From Cordia subcordata (lineage: Eukaryota > Streptophyta > Magnoliopsida > Boraginales > Cordiaceae), in the NCBI GenBank assembly GCA_028554755.1, contig JAPTOF010000005.1:18078001-18142000 (forward strand): a stretch of 64,000 nucleotides of DNA, given 5' to 3'. Shown here piece by piece: positions 12,300-23,881 of the stretch (its first letter is position 1; each line of letters opens with the position of its first letter). The translations under genes and the position numbers were made by a program. A model generated the notes under the pieces. The model saw only the letters and a program-made list of their open reading frames with translations. It did no database searches and was not told where the DNA came from.

Positions 12300-13300
12300 A
12301 GTAATGAGTAGAGTTGTATATCTAGGGACTGGTCAATCTTTAATTACTTTTTTAGACCAAATCAAACAAGTATAAAAACAAATAAAACATAGTAAACTGA
12401 TAAATTGACGTGACGTTAAAAGCCTTGCCCAGGGCTAAGTTTGGGTGAGCAACAAATTAACAGAGAGCAAAGTAAACAAGATGAGAAATTAATGGATTAA
12501 AGATCTAGCCTAGGGTATAAATATCAGTCTTGAGCCACAAAATTGATTACCGATGCAAATACTACTCTTGATTTCCCCATAAACCGAGTATAGTTGTTGG
12601 CACAGCCAAACAATATTATCTTTCCTTAGTTCATCGATGATTAAGAGAATAACTCGCTAGTCAATTATTTCTCTTGCCCAATAAACAACCTCAGAATTGT
12701 TCTCAGGATATGATATACTGGCAGAATTAAATGAACTAAAAAGGTTCGATTCTAGCCAATAAATTCACTCATCTATATTTATTTAAACTAAATTGTATAT
12801 TTCCACAGTGAAATTGATTACAGCTTATATTAGATTAATTAGACAATTACGGATCTAATCTCTTTGATTGGTTTCCTCTTATTTAGCAATTGAACAATTG
12901 AGCCTTAATTGCATAATCACAAAATAATAATATTGTTCAAACAGAAAACATGCAAGTACCAAAATTTAACGAAAGGGAAAGGATTAGTTAGATCTCTCAA
13001 TAGTTGCAGAACCATAAACTTTGATTATTCTTGGCTAAAAAGGAAAATTCAGCTGCTCATATATGAAAGAGATGCCTGAAGAAAGAAAATGAACAAGTTG
13101 AAATATAAAGTTTGAATAATAGCTAATTGTCCTGGAGGCAAATGCTTGCAAATATAAAGTCTAAGAGTTTCTTCTAATAAGAAAATTATTTTAATATTAA
13201 TCTAATGAAAAGTAAAAGATTCCGAAAAGGTAATTACGAGCAAACAAGACAATATAAAATTGTTCCCTGACTTGTTGGAGTCGAAGCATGTCATGGCTCA
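12300..13300. other. Moderately complex noncoding segment, probable repeat
   Basis: This kilobase is less A/T-monotonous than its surroundings and contains no open frame of interest on either strand. Its texture suggests an internal noncoding part of a retroelement or a dispersed transcript-derived repeat, but no LTR, poly(A) tail or duplicated target site could be identified. The assignment is a guess. Confidence 0.25.
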
Positions 13301-13614
13301 TTGATTCTCGTCCAAAAATATGCCAAGATATCGCCCAGATTTCATTTTGTAATCCTGATTTTGTGCCATGCATATGCCGTACGCACGCCTTAACTCCATT
13401 CCGCAGTAACAGGCCAACAGCTTATTTTTAGGTCCAAAGCATCCGAATTCATTCCTTTTGCTTCTTCCGTTTTTAGCCTAACAGCACCAAAATAAATGAA
13501 TTCCCATCAATTTGGAAGCATCTATCCTCAAAAGTAACGTAAGCACAAAATTCATGAATTAATAGTAAAATTCATTCCTTTTAATTTTGCTTTTGCAAGC
13601 AATTTTAAATAACC

Positions 13615-14662
13615 ACTCTCTCTCTCTCTCTGAGGATCATCTCCTCCATTTGTATCTCTTAGAGTTCTTCTAGCATTTTCTCGTGTTGCTCGGGCTGAGC
13701 CTGTGACACCGTTTCTCGTCTCGATCTTGCCGTGGCTTCCTTGTTTTGTTTTCCTTTATGTGCTTTTTGTTTTTCAGTGGTCTTTTGGCGTTGCTTTTGT
13801 GTCGAAGTTATAGATCATGGTCAGTGTTGTCTTTCTCTATTAGATCTGTAGTTCTTTGGCTTTCGTGATGCTTTCTTTGGGGGGAGATTTGGCATGCTTT
13901 AATGGTTGTGTTGGTTTATTCTCGTCGACTATTGTGATGTCTTGCACTTGATCTGCGCAATTCATCTTTCAACGCCCCTTTCCCTGTGCTGCCAGAGGAG
14001 CGATTGACTGGGTACTCCTTATTTCCTCTTTTTTTTTTTGTGCACAAAGGTGAGAGGGTGACTTTTGGCTCTACCTGTTTAAACCATGGGCTTAGAGGGT
14101 TAGTTCCTTTGTTTGGAGAGTGTTTAGACCATCTAAGTTGTTATCTTCCTTGGCCTAACCTCTACACGGTCTAGTGAGTACCATTGAACCAATTTTATTG
14201 ATGGTTCGCGACTATCGTTCTCTGTTTGCCGCTTCATCGGCGTCAGTTACGGACTTCTTGGAGTGTCTTGCTTTGTTCGTCTCCCCAGTAGCCTGGCATG
14301 AAATGTCCGTAATTGGTGTGATTTTGATTTATTATAGTGTGCAATCCAATCTACTAGTTAATAGCATTGCCCTTGCTATATCGTGTTCATCTTCTCAAAA
14401 TGGTTGCCACGCTGAGGATGCTGCACTTTTTCAGGGACGTATCCTTCCCCAGATTCTTAATCTATCAAATGTTGTCCTTGAATCTGACTTAGCAAAGGTG
14501 TTTTATGTTGTGATGTTTGATGACCATCCCTGTGATTGGGAATTGTTGGGTTGGTGTCCAGCATTAGGCAATTGCTTGCAGCACTTTGTAATGACCTCAC
14601 GCATATAGACAGGGTTACTGTGCATTATTATTAATAAAAATCTCCTACTTTTATTTTTAAAA
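13615..14662 (+). mobile_element. LINE-derived element, internally deleted
   Basis: A block with higher GC than its surroundings starts at a (CT)n run (13,615-13,631) and ends in AATAAAAA-rich and poly(A)-like sequence at 14,628-14,662. The 3' part encodes an RNase H-like peptide (see 14,174-14,608), but no reverse-transcriptase sequence lies between it and the 5' part. This fits a non-autonomous LINE derivative with a large internal deletion. No target-site duplication was found. Confidence 0.5.
14174..14608 (+). pseudogene. LINE-type RNase H remnant
   Basis: The peptide lines up with the RNase H of the LINE at 7,444-7,863: AEDAALFQG matches AEITALWKG, and LNLSNVVLESD matches LNIENIIIKTD. 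The active-site Glu and the second Asp are therefore recognisable. The first open codon is not a credible Met start (it lies just downstream of a stop at 14,172-14,174), and no upstream catalytic region is joined in frame. It is treated as a decayed domain, not a gene. Confidence 0.55.
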
Positions 14663-16584
14663 AAAGGAATAGTAGTAAAACAAACTCATCAGCTTTTTTC
14701 TCATACCAAATAATTCTCTAATTGTATATTTTAAATTTAAATATTTTATTTAATTACAATAGATCTACAATAGAAAAATTTTAATATTGAAAATTTACTG
14801 AAAACTAAATTTTACAAAAATTTATTTTTTATCCTTGTATACACTGCAAAAATTGTCCTTCAACGATAAGTAAAAACATAGAAGCTACACCTTTTCCTAT
14901 GCATTGCATAGATTGTACTCTAATTATTATATATAACCTCCTTTAACTTGATCATTTTTCTATAACTTGATCATTTTTCTATTCTAAGTCAAATTTATGA
15001 TAATTTTTTCTTCCAAATATTGAATTTTAACTTGATATATTTCTTTTATTGTCCAATGTCCGTAAAACTGATAATACCTTGAATAATTTTAATGGGATGA
15101 TGCCAAAACTTAGGAACCTTATAAACACCTTTAATTCAAGGCCAACATAAAATTTTATTCTATTGATATAAGTTAGAGTAAAATGCACCAAACTCCAATG
15201 TGGTCCACTGAAAGTGAATTGAACCCTCCCATGTGTCTAAAAAATCCCTCATGATCCTCCTATAGTTCAAAAAAATTTTGGTCAAATTTGAACCTTCAAC
15301 CTTAAACTAAAACGATAAATATTCTAATCAATTAAACTATAAATAATTTATGTTTTAACATACTAATTACCATAAAATTATATATTATATACTTTTATAA
15401 CTAAAGAAAATTACAATTAAAGGTTATGATTATTAGCATTTATGTTTTAGCTTATTACCAGGAAGACTACTTGTACTGAATCGCAACCTTTGCATTTGGC
15501 TTTGAAGGGCTATGATTATCTTTCAACCAAAGTTAACGTCCGTTGTCTCCGTTCTTGCATACTGAGATCAACTTGACACCTTTGAGCAGGAATCCCCTCC
15601 CCCTCACATACACTTAAGAAGCAACGACGTGCTACACGCTTAGCTATCTCCTAATCTCAAGCATGTGATATATTTATTTCAAATAATGCTTAATTCAATT
15701 TGAAAAATAATTGTACACGAATATTATTTGGATTAGTATCAATTTGTTGACCAAAAAGATAATATTGAATTACAAAAAAAAAATTATGTTATGAAATAAT
15801 TTAAAATTAAAAAGATGTTCATTTTAGATGAGGAATTAAAATTATTGCACGGATATGATTCTAATTAGTGTGAATTACTTGCCTTCATAATATGGCTCAA
15901 TTAAGATATGACATGAATTGAGGTAAACAAATATTGGAGGGAAAAAAGTGTATGAGAAGAAGACCTAAATATTTTTAAATATGTTATGTAGCTTACTTTG
16001 TATAGCATATCGATAGATATAGATATAATAATGAAAAATGCATATTACTTCACTTAAAAAAAAAATGATTGTTAAATTTTTGGGGGTCTTGCCATTTTTT
16101 TTTTATGACCGCCATTCAAAGCGCTCTATAAAAAAATTCATAATTAGTCAGTTCGTTTTTTGAAAAGAACTTTAGCTAAGAGCCAGTAAATAAAATCAAA
16201 AGTTGAAGTTTTTCAGAAAATTTTGAGAAGTATCTGAACATTATGTGAGAAGTTATTTTTCATTCAAACCTCCAACTGTATATATTTTAAAGTCCAAAAC
16301 ATTCAATTAATGCAAACTCATCATTCAAAATACAAGACCAAATAATTAATAATTTTTATTCAACAATACTTATATTCAATTCAACGCTTTGTTATGCTTA
16401 CTTCCGGAAGAAAAACTATGTATTGCGATGGAGAGACTATTTGAGACAGAGAAAGCTTACACTAATTTTATCTATATATCAGCCTCATTGCACGTATTAT
16501 CATCAATACAATAATCATTGCTATGAGATAGCATATTCAATGTCTAATTAATCACCATAATTTGGAGGTTACAAAATGGATTAT
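14663..16584. other. Intergenic sequence, no gene seen
   Basis: AT-rich, without a credible coding exon. A short direct duplication AACTTGATCATTTTTCTA occurs twice near 14,947-14,982. The stretch 15,470-15,660 is more complex but has no open frame that could be assigned. Confidence 0.35.
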
Positions 16585-16968
16585 GAGGGTGTTTGGTTAA
16601 GCTTATAAGCTGGCCAAAGAGGTTTTTTTGACATGTTTTGGTAACAAATATATAAGCAGTTTTTACTAGTTTATAAGCTGAAAAGAAAAAGATCCAAAAA
16701 CTTGCTTATTTTTTAGGAGCTTATAAGCAATTTGGTCAAACCTATAAACAGACAATACTATTCTTAAATAGTTTTAAATTGTTTCTATTACATTAATTAA
16801 TGAGAATGTCCTTTTTTTAGTCATTTTAACTACAATTACTACTTATAAGCACTTATTTACCAAACATCTCAGTAGCTTATAAGTACATATTATCTAAACA
16901 CATCTCTGGTTATTTATCATTAAAAACTGCTTATAAGCACTTAAAAATAATCATAGCCAAACAGGCTC
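16585..16968. mobile_element. Foldback MITE rich in CTTATAAG palindromes
   Basis: The left end GAGGGTGTTTGGTTAAGC and the right end, read on the minus strand as GAGCCTGTTTGGCTATG, form terminal inverted repeats of a 384-bp element. The inside carries several copies of the self-complementary GCTTATAAGC. It is noncoding and resembles Tourist/hAT-like plant MITEs. The target duplication is unclear. Confidence 0.6.
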
Positions 16969-18125
16969 TATATTAGGTGATATTAATATTATAATGTTGT
17001 AATTATAATCAAATAATTATAAACTATAAATTTAATTATGAAGAATAATGTATACATTTCACAATTTTTGAATTACGTTTGGTATGCTGGAATAGAAAGG
17101 TCATTTCAACTTTTGATTCCTTTTGTTCTGTTTGGTATGATTAATTGAAGTTAAAAAGCTTGCTCCTATAAAATGGCCTTTCCAGGAAAGAAGTATGAAA
17201 AACCATTCATTAGTCAAACCTAATGAACGAGTATTCTAACTTAAGCGGGGATCAATAGAAAATAAAGTTAAATCTAAAAAATAATCTGTTTCCCATCTAT
17301 TATTAAAAAAAGTTCTCAACTATTATTTAAAATAAAAAATTAAAAATTCTAAAAATTTGAAAAGTAAAAAAAATTAAAAAGTTCAAATTTAAAATTAAAA
17401 AACTAAACTTTGAAAAATTAAAAATAAACATGTATATTATATTTTTGACCCTGATCTAGTTGGAAAATATGTATATTTTTATTAGATGGTTAACTTCTCT
17501 CTTTTAATTATATTAAGAAGAGTGAACAAATTGAAACATTAAGTTAAAATAAAAATGATAGAATAAGGAATTCTGCATTTTATTATTGATCAAAAGACAA
17601 GCAAGAGTATTTTAGTCTTATTGTTGTGCACAAACTTAAATTTATGCCAAATAAAAGAATAAGTATATTTTTATTAATAGAATTGATTTTCATTAATTTC
17701 TAACTTGTTAAAATAATTTTACCATACATATGAAATAAAATGAGCATTCTATTCTCTTCCTTTTTTTTTAAAATAATTTTAGCCAAACACAAGAAAAAAA
17801 AAGTATTTCGTAAATATTTTATTTTCACTCCTATTATGTTTTGAATGACTATTATTTTTCAAACCATTTTATCATATCAAATGAGCCCTAAGATATAACA
17901 TGCCCCTTATCTTCTTTTTTCTTTTTACTGTATAAAGTCCACTTTTTGACACATGACGTTCTGTAATGAATTGATACTTTTCCAGGAGCACAACCTACTT
18001 GACCTGCTTTATAGAGTTAAATATATTACGAGATATTTTCCATACTATCAAAAAAAAGTTTTTGTTGTTTCTGCACTGAGCTAGATAAACACCTTTTTTA
18101 ATTTTTGCTCATGATAATGTCAACG
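16969..18125. other. Intergenic sequence, no gene seen
   Basis: AT-rich, with GTTTGGTATG motifs at 17,079 and 17,130 that suggest another decayed MITE (about 17,070-17,260). No coding signal was seen up to the tRNA gene. Confidence 0.35.
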
Positions 18126-18197
18126 GCCTCCGTAGCATAGTGGTAGTGCATTCGCTTCGTAAGCGAAAGGTCGCGAGTTCGATCCTCGCCGGGGGCT
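18126..18197 (+). tRNA. tRNA-Thr (anticodon CGU)
   Basis: A 72-nt cloverleaf can be drawn fully. The acceptor stem GCCTCCG pairs with CGGGGGC (one G-U), followed by discriminator T at 18,197. The D arm GCAT/GTGC encloses a GG-containing loop. The anticodon stem TTCGC/GCGAA encloses loop TTCGTAA with anticodon CGT at 18,158-18,160. The T arm GCGAG/CTCGC has loop TTCGATC. A box and B box (GGTTCGAATCC-like) promoter positions are intact, a short T-run lies about 20 nt downstream, and no intron is present. It delivers threonine at ACG codons in cytosolic translation. Confidence 0.95.
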
Positions 18198-18347
18198 AAT
18201 TCTAAGACAGGTTCTAAAACTTTTGGAGGACGTTTAGAAATTGAAAAAAGCTCTACATGAAAATAAAACAGGGGCCACATTTTTATTTACAGTTTCTTCT
18301 TATGATGTTGGTTTCTAGTTTTAAAATTTTTGATGATGATACCAATT

Positions 18348-18933
18348 GAGCCTTTAGATTGGCTTTTTTTTTTTTCATAAAAGAATTTTTTTAAACTAAA
18401 ATCACTTTTTTTTTGGTTAATAAACAAATGAGTTGACTTTTAGAAACTTACAAATTCCAGAAGTTAAAAATTTAACTTCTTAAAAATTAGTTTGGGATTG
18501 CAATCTTTCTTAATTCAATTTCAACTTTTTTGAATGAAAAAGAATGTTTATAGCGCTTTAGTTTAAAGACTCAGTAAACCCACGGAAAAAAGTTATATGA
18601 ATATCCAATTATGTATTATAAGTTTTACAAAAAAAGGTACTTAATTAAATATCATAACATTGTGAATAAATTTATTTTCCACTTGAAGAGTTACGGACTC
18701 GCAGTCTTACTGCCCTACTGAGGGTTTTTCTGAACCATTTTTTATGTATAAAAACACTTTTGTTCAAAAAAAATGCATATAATTTTTGCAATGAGAATTT
18801 GGTTTAATTTTAAAAAAATAAAGATTTTACAAAAATAACTCAAATTCATTTTTTTCTAGAAAGTAAAAAATTTTAAAAATTTATATTTTTTAAGAACACT
18901 TAAAAAAAAGAAAAGCCAATCCAATCGAGCCTT
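18348..18933. mobile_element. GTTTGGAT-type foldback element, possibly nested
   Basis: The left end GAGCCTTTAGATTGGCTT is complementary to the right end AAAGCCAATCCAATCGAG. The 586-bp inside is unusually long for this family and may contain a second insertion. It is noncoding. Confidence 0.5.
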
Positions 18934-18940
18934 GGATTAA

Positions 18941-19137
18941 TGGCCTATTTGAATTAGCTTTACTTTTCATGAAAAACGTATTTTTTTCCAAAATAAATGT
19001 ATATATTTTTGCAATAAACGTCTAGTTTGATTTAAAAAATATTAAGTCCCTGAAAGAAAATTTAAATATAACTTTTTTTTTAATATTTTAAAAAAATTAT
19101 CAAAAATAATTAAAAAAAAAACCAATTAGACGAGCCC
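18941..19137. mobile_element. GTTTGGAT-type MITE
   Basis: The left end GGCCTATTTGAATTAGC and the right end AACCAATTAGACGAGCCC form degenerate inverted repeats. TAA occurs on both sides, which fits the TTA/TAA duplication seen for the clearest family members. It sits just upstream of the G3BP-like promoter. Confidence 0.5.
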
Positions 19138-19269
19138 TAAACAACTTGCGGACTATGGACTAGGCATATCCCATCCAATTATAATCGTCTAATATACATT
19201 CACTGCGGACTAATCCTTATTAAAACGCCAACCGAGATCTCATCCGACCCATCAAATTTCACCAGCATG

Positions 19270-19309
19270 GGTCCCACTCTGGCGTAACAGTCCTTTTCGT
19301 GGGTCCCAC
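19270..19309. promoter_or_regulatory. Two TCP-type sites (GGTCCCAC) upstream of the G3BP-like gene
   Basis: GGTCCCAC occurs at 19,270-19,277 and again inside the perfect palindrome GTGGGTCCCAC at 19,299-19,309. This matches the GGNCCCAC/GTGGGNCC consensus known for plant TCP transcription factors, common in promoters of growth and ribosome-related genes. The sites lie about 120-160 bp upstream of the TATA box. Function is inferred from the motif only. Confidence 0.45.
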
Positions 19310-19428
19310 ACTTCTCCCAAAAAAAAGAAAAAGAATTCCACAAGTCTCCATCACAAAATAATTAGGAAAACTCGAATCCAAATTGATATGGAAATTTAAG
19401 AAGCAAGATTTTTTTGTATTAGTATTAC

Positions 19429-19438
19429 TATATAAATA
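19429..19438 (+). promoter_or_regulatory. TATA box of the G3BP-like gene
   Basis: TATATAAATA is followed about 30 bp later by a CT-rich leader (19,490-19,560) typical of a plant 5'UTR. A good splice donor CAAG|GTACAG lies at about 19,574, and a weak acceptor lies shortly before the start codon at 21,332. This predicts a 5'UTR intron of about 1.7 kb. Confidence 0.5.
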
Positions 19439-20550
19439 AACCACCTTTTAGCCTAAAGAAAAACATACTATTTGGTAGTCTGAGATCTTCTTTTTATTGC
19501 TCTCTTTTCAGTCTTCGTCAGTCTTCTCTCAATCTCTGTTGTCCCCTTGGGTGAGTTTCTTGTCTCCATCCAAGGTACAGACGATAAACAAATAAACATA
19601 TAAATATACATATATATATATTTATATATACATATATGCATGATAGATAGAGAGGCTTCTTATTATGTTTTTGATTTTGTTAACAAATATATATATGTGT
19701 GCGCGCTTGCGTGTCTATTTACGTATGTATGCATTATATGTAGCTTCTTATCATGTTTTCGATTTTGTCCGGTTCTCACATAGGGTGCGTTTTACCCCGT
19801 TTCAGCCGCCGAATTGTAGAAACTTCTATGGTTGCGTGTTTTATGTGTGTATATACATATATGAATGTATACAAGTTTTCGTATGTACAATTGATGCTTT
19901 TATGTATGGAAGAAATTATTTTTTTAAAGGAAAAGAACGAATTTTTGGTGTTTATATATTTTTTTCCTTTTTCTTTTTTTTGGGGGGAAATATTTTCGAT
20001 ATATATTCTATGAAGAATCGGTTTCTGGAGTTTTATTTTGATTTCAACTAGAGAAAAAGATCAGGCAGTGATTGTTTTTTTCTTTGAAAAGATAGAATTT
20101 GAATGGTGCTTAAAAAATTGGTTTAATAAATGTTATTTTGATGCGTTTGTATATATACGCAAAAAGGATTGATTAGTTTCTTTTTGTGGAAAATACTGAA
20201 TCATTTTGGTGATTTGAAGATTACTCTTTTCAATTGTTTATGTTTGTTTGTTATAATTTTATTTAATAAAATTCACAAAGACATATTGTTAGTTGCAAGT
20301 TAATTATTTTATATGATTTTATATGTATAATAAAATTTTTGGTGAATGATTGGATAATGTTAGAGTACTAATTAATGACTACTTGTGAGTGTTTATATTT
20401 TTTACGGGCTTTTTGTGTGTTTATATATTCTTGCTGTCTTTACAATTGCCAAGAACTATAACTTTTTAAATTTACATTCGCAATTATTTTCCATTTAATT
20501 TATATTTGCAAAATAATTTGAATTGGCTGTGTGAACCTATGTGCATATCA

Positions 20551-20780
20551 AGGGCATGTTTTGATTAACCTTTTTCAAATTTTTTTTTAATAACTTAAAA
20601 AAAATGTTTCTTGCTTCTGAAGGAAGCTAAAATTTCTTGCTTGTGAAGAAAGCTGAATTTGAACTTCTTTAAAACTTTTTTCTTTTTTAAAAGTCAAGTC
20701 AAATACTTATATATAAAAAAGAAGTATTTCTTTTACATGAAAATTTTTTTTTTTCCATGAAAAACAATCCAAAAGGCCCG
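20551..20780. mobile_element. GTTTGGAT-type MITE in the 5'UTR intron
   Basis: The left end GGGCATGTTTTGATTAACC is roughly complementary to the right end ACAATCCAAAAGGCCCG. The 230-bp foldback lies inside the predicted 5'UTR intron of the G3BP-like gene. Confidence 0.5.
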
Positions 20781-21331
20781 AAAAGTTGGTTTTATGTTCA
20801 TTATCACCTGTGATAACTTTTTCATGTATAGCTGTATTGATATTGTTTTGTATGCTTGATAGATTTTCAATGTGAACTCAAGGTTGACCCAAAATTAAAA
20901 AATAAAAAATAAAAAAAGAAGTGCACTCGAGGATACGATTCTCTATTTTTATTTTGGAAAAAAAAAATGTAACTAGCTCGTTACTATTTATGATTTAAAA
21001 AAAATCGTAGTTTGATCTATAATACAATTCGTGATTTAACAATTGTCTTCGGGTGCTCAGAAAATTTTGCTTGCGACTAGTTTGTTGATTACTATATAGT
21101 TCTATATATGGTGCTTTTGTTTCTTGTTGAATCAATAATTCACGTACCCAAGACATATTTGCGTTCTTCTTCAAGAAAATTGTGATGACTATTTTAAATT
21201 GCTTTTCCTCATTTTAATATTTATTTCCTAATTCACCTATGATCAAATTATTACGTCAACTACAAAAAAATTTGACGCGAATGACGAATATTTTCCATCA
21301 CTAATTTAGTTTTAACGACGTTGCCAGCGAG

Positions 21332-23846
21332 ATGGCAGATGAGGTGGCAGCAGGTGAAAAGCATAGTGCACAAGTTGTAGGAAATGCATTTGTTCAGCAG
21401 TACTATCAGTTCCTCAAAGACCATCCTGAACATGTTCATAGGTTCTACAATGATTCCAGTGTTGTAAACTGGCCTGCTCCTGATGGTTCAATGAAATCTG
21501 CAATTACCACAAAGGTAAAAATCATCATTTTGTTGGCCCTGAAATTAAATTCATTAATATGTTTTTCATGTTATCTGTTGGCTAAACAATCTTCTTTTTG
21601 TTAAACCTGCACATATAGTAAGTTTCGGGTACTGAGCTGCCTTTATCTTTAATTCCTACCGAATCAATTTTCTTTAATTGAAAGTATATACGGTGTGACT
21701 TTTCATTAATTTGTGTTTGTAGGAGTGATTCCTTGAGTAGAAAAGTCAGAAAAGAAATGGAATTATACCTGCATCTTACCTTCTGGAGCTTGTTCCGCTT
21801 TGCGTTAAAAGCTACTTATAAGCAAGTGACACTTACAAGAAATTTTTTTGTACTTAACAAATGACTTATACGTGGAGAAATGTTTGGAGAAAATGTTTTC
21901 ATCTGTGGACATATTTGGCAAATATGTGTTTATAAGTAGTAGTGTTGGTTAAAATAACTAAAAAGAATATTTTCTTAGAATAGCCAAGTGTTGCCCTCTT
22001 TTTTTTTTTTTTTTTAAGGACTAGAAAAATCTTTTTGTTAAACTCCGAAAAAAGCTAAACAAGTTTGAGAAAAAAAAAAAAAAAGCATTTTTTTTTTTAA
22101 AAATCAATCCAAACAAGCCCTAGGTGAAGGAAAAGTAGCGAGAGTGCTGCTTATTTTTATCGGCTTATAAGCATATTTTATCAAACTAGACTTTTTTAGT
22201 GCTCGTAAACAAGTTTGACGTGATAATCATATTTTTCTTGACTTATTAATGCATGGTGTAAGCAGGAAATCAATGAGTTGATCATGTCATCAGAGCACAA
22301 GGATTACACCATTCAGATAACAACTGCAGATGCTCAGGACACACTGAGAGAAGAGGTACTTGTGGTAGTCACAGGTGTCTACATCTCCAAGGAAAATCTT
22401 ACCAGGAAAAGCTTTGCTCAAACGTTTGTTCTGGCCCGACAAGACAAAGGCGCCATCTTTGTCGTGAATGATATTCTCAGATTCGTGGATGTTCATGAAT
22501 CATCATCAACTGCTCCAGCCATTGACAATACTGAAGGGAAAGCCTCAATTGATCCTCCAACCAATGATTCAGGTCTATCTTTCTCTCGTGTATTTGATGA
22601 TTTTCGATATAAGGATTAACAGCATCACGAACTTATTTATTGCGTGATATAAGTAAAGAACTTAGTTATCGTAAGGGTAAAAAATGACGGACTGAATGAA
22701 ACATTTTGTCGTATATAATATTATGATCTATAATTAATTCCTTTGTATAAAATAAAAATAGATATTTAAGTCCCTAACGACAAGGTCTCTTCAGATTTTC
22801 CGATATTAATTAAATTTAACGAAATAAAGGGTATTATTATCAGTTTGTGCTCATAGAAAAACTATATAAGAACGTCACTCTCGCAATCTGACGGGAAGGT
22901 TGGTGGTGCGCCGGTGCTGGCAAAAGGCTGATCACTCGACAGTTGATTTAGGAAAATCGATATGTGTTGCCATTTTTAAACTCACACGCGCGCGCGCGCA
23001 CACACGCATAAAATTCATAATTGTATGTCTTTATATATTTAGTTTTTTATTTAAAATCACAAAAATATTATCAATTAAAAAAATAAATTAGATTATGCAA
23101 ATTCAATATTTTTCATATATAGATTGAACTTGATCTTTTATTTCCAAGTTTAATAAACTTCTTTTGTTGGATGAACATTTATGTTATTAGGTTTTTTTCT
23201 TTTGTTAAGTTAAACACATAGTTGCAATAATCTCTTCAGGATGCTCTGATGCCCTTGATGATAATCAACCTTCCCAAAAGTCCATACCCACTCAGAGTGA
23301 AGCAATGCATCACGAAACAAGCAAAGATGTGCCTGCAGCTGCTGATCAATCCAACACCCAAAGTGGTGGTGTTGTTAATGAAGTTGTCAGTAAACCTCCA
23401 TTGCCTCCAAGCCAACCCAAGGATGAAACCCCCAAGAGAACCTATGCATCAATGGTTTGTTATATTTCTTTGCCAAAAATATTACAACTCTTAATTCTGT
23501 CTAATTAGGGTAAATAGCACTGGTCGTCCCTTCTTTTACTACTCGCTTTTGATAACCTTTGAATATGATCCTCGAAATGCTATAACATACAGGTCTCTTA
23601 CCTTTTTATTTTCTGATATTGTTGGTTTTCCTAAATGATTTTTGTTCAAAAACCAACAAATTTTTGTCATGTAATACACGTTTGTCTTAAAGAAAATAGT
23701 GAAAAAAATGGTCTATTGTTTAAGAAAATCACTTAAAAAACTATTGGCGTTACTAAATTGAAAAAAAGGAAACAAATTCATTACATTTTGAATGTGACAG
23801 TCAAAGTTGTCGAAAGCGGATTGAGATAAGGAATGGTCGGTGGTTA

Positions 23847-23881
<35 letters not shown>

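Noticed and set aside
13986..14174. 62-codon frame before the RNase H remnant
   Set aside because: No recognisable domain; part of a decayed LINE-type element.
18098..18280. 60-codon minus-strand frame with a GEDRTRDLSLT-like peptide
   Set aside because: It is the antisense of the tRNA-Thr gene, a well-known source of spurious plant proteins.
19665..20051. 128-codon frame downstream of the G3BP-like leader
   Set aside because: It lies within the predicted 5'UTR intron, is composed of TATG/TTT-rich low-complexity sequence and has no homology that I recognise.
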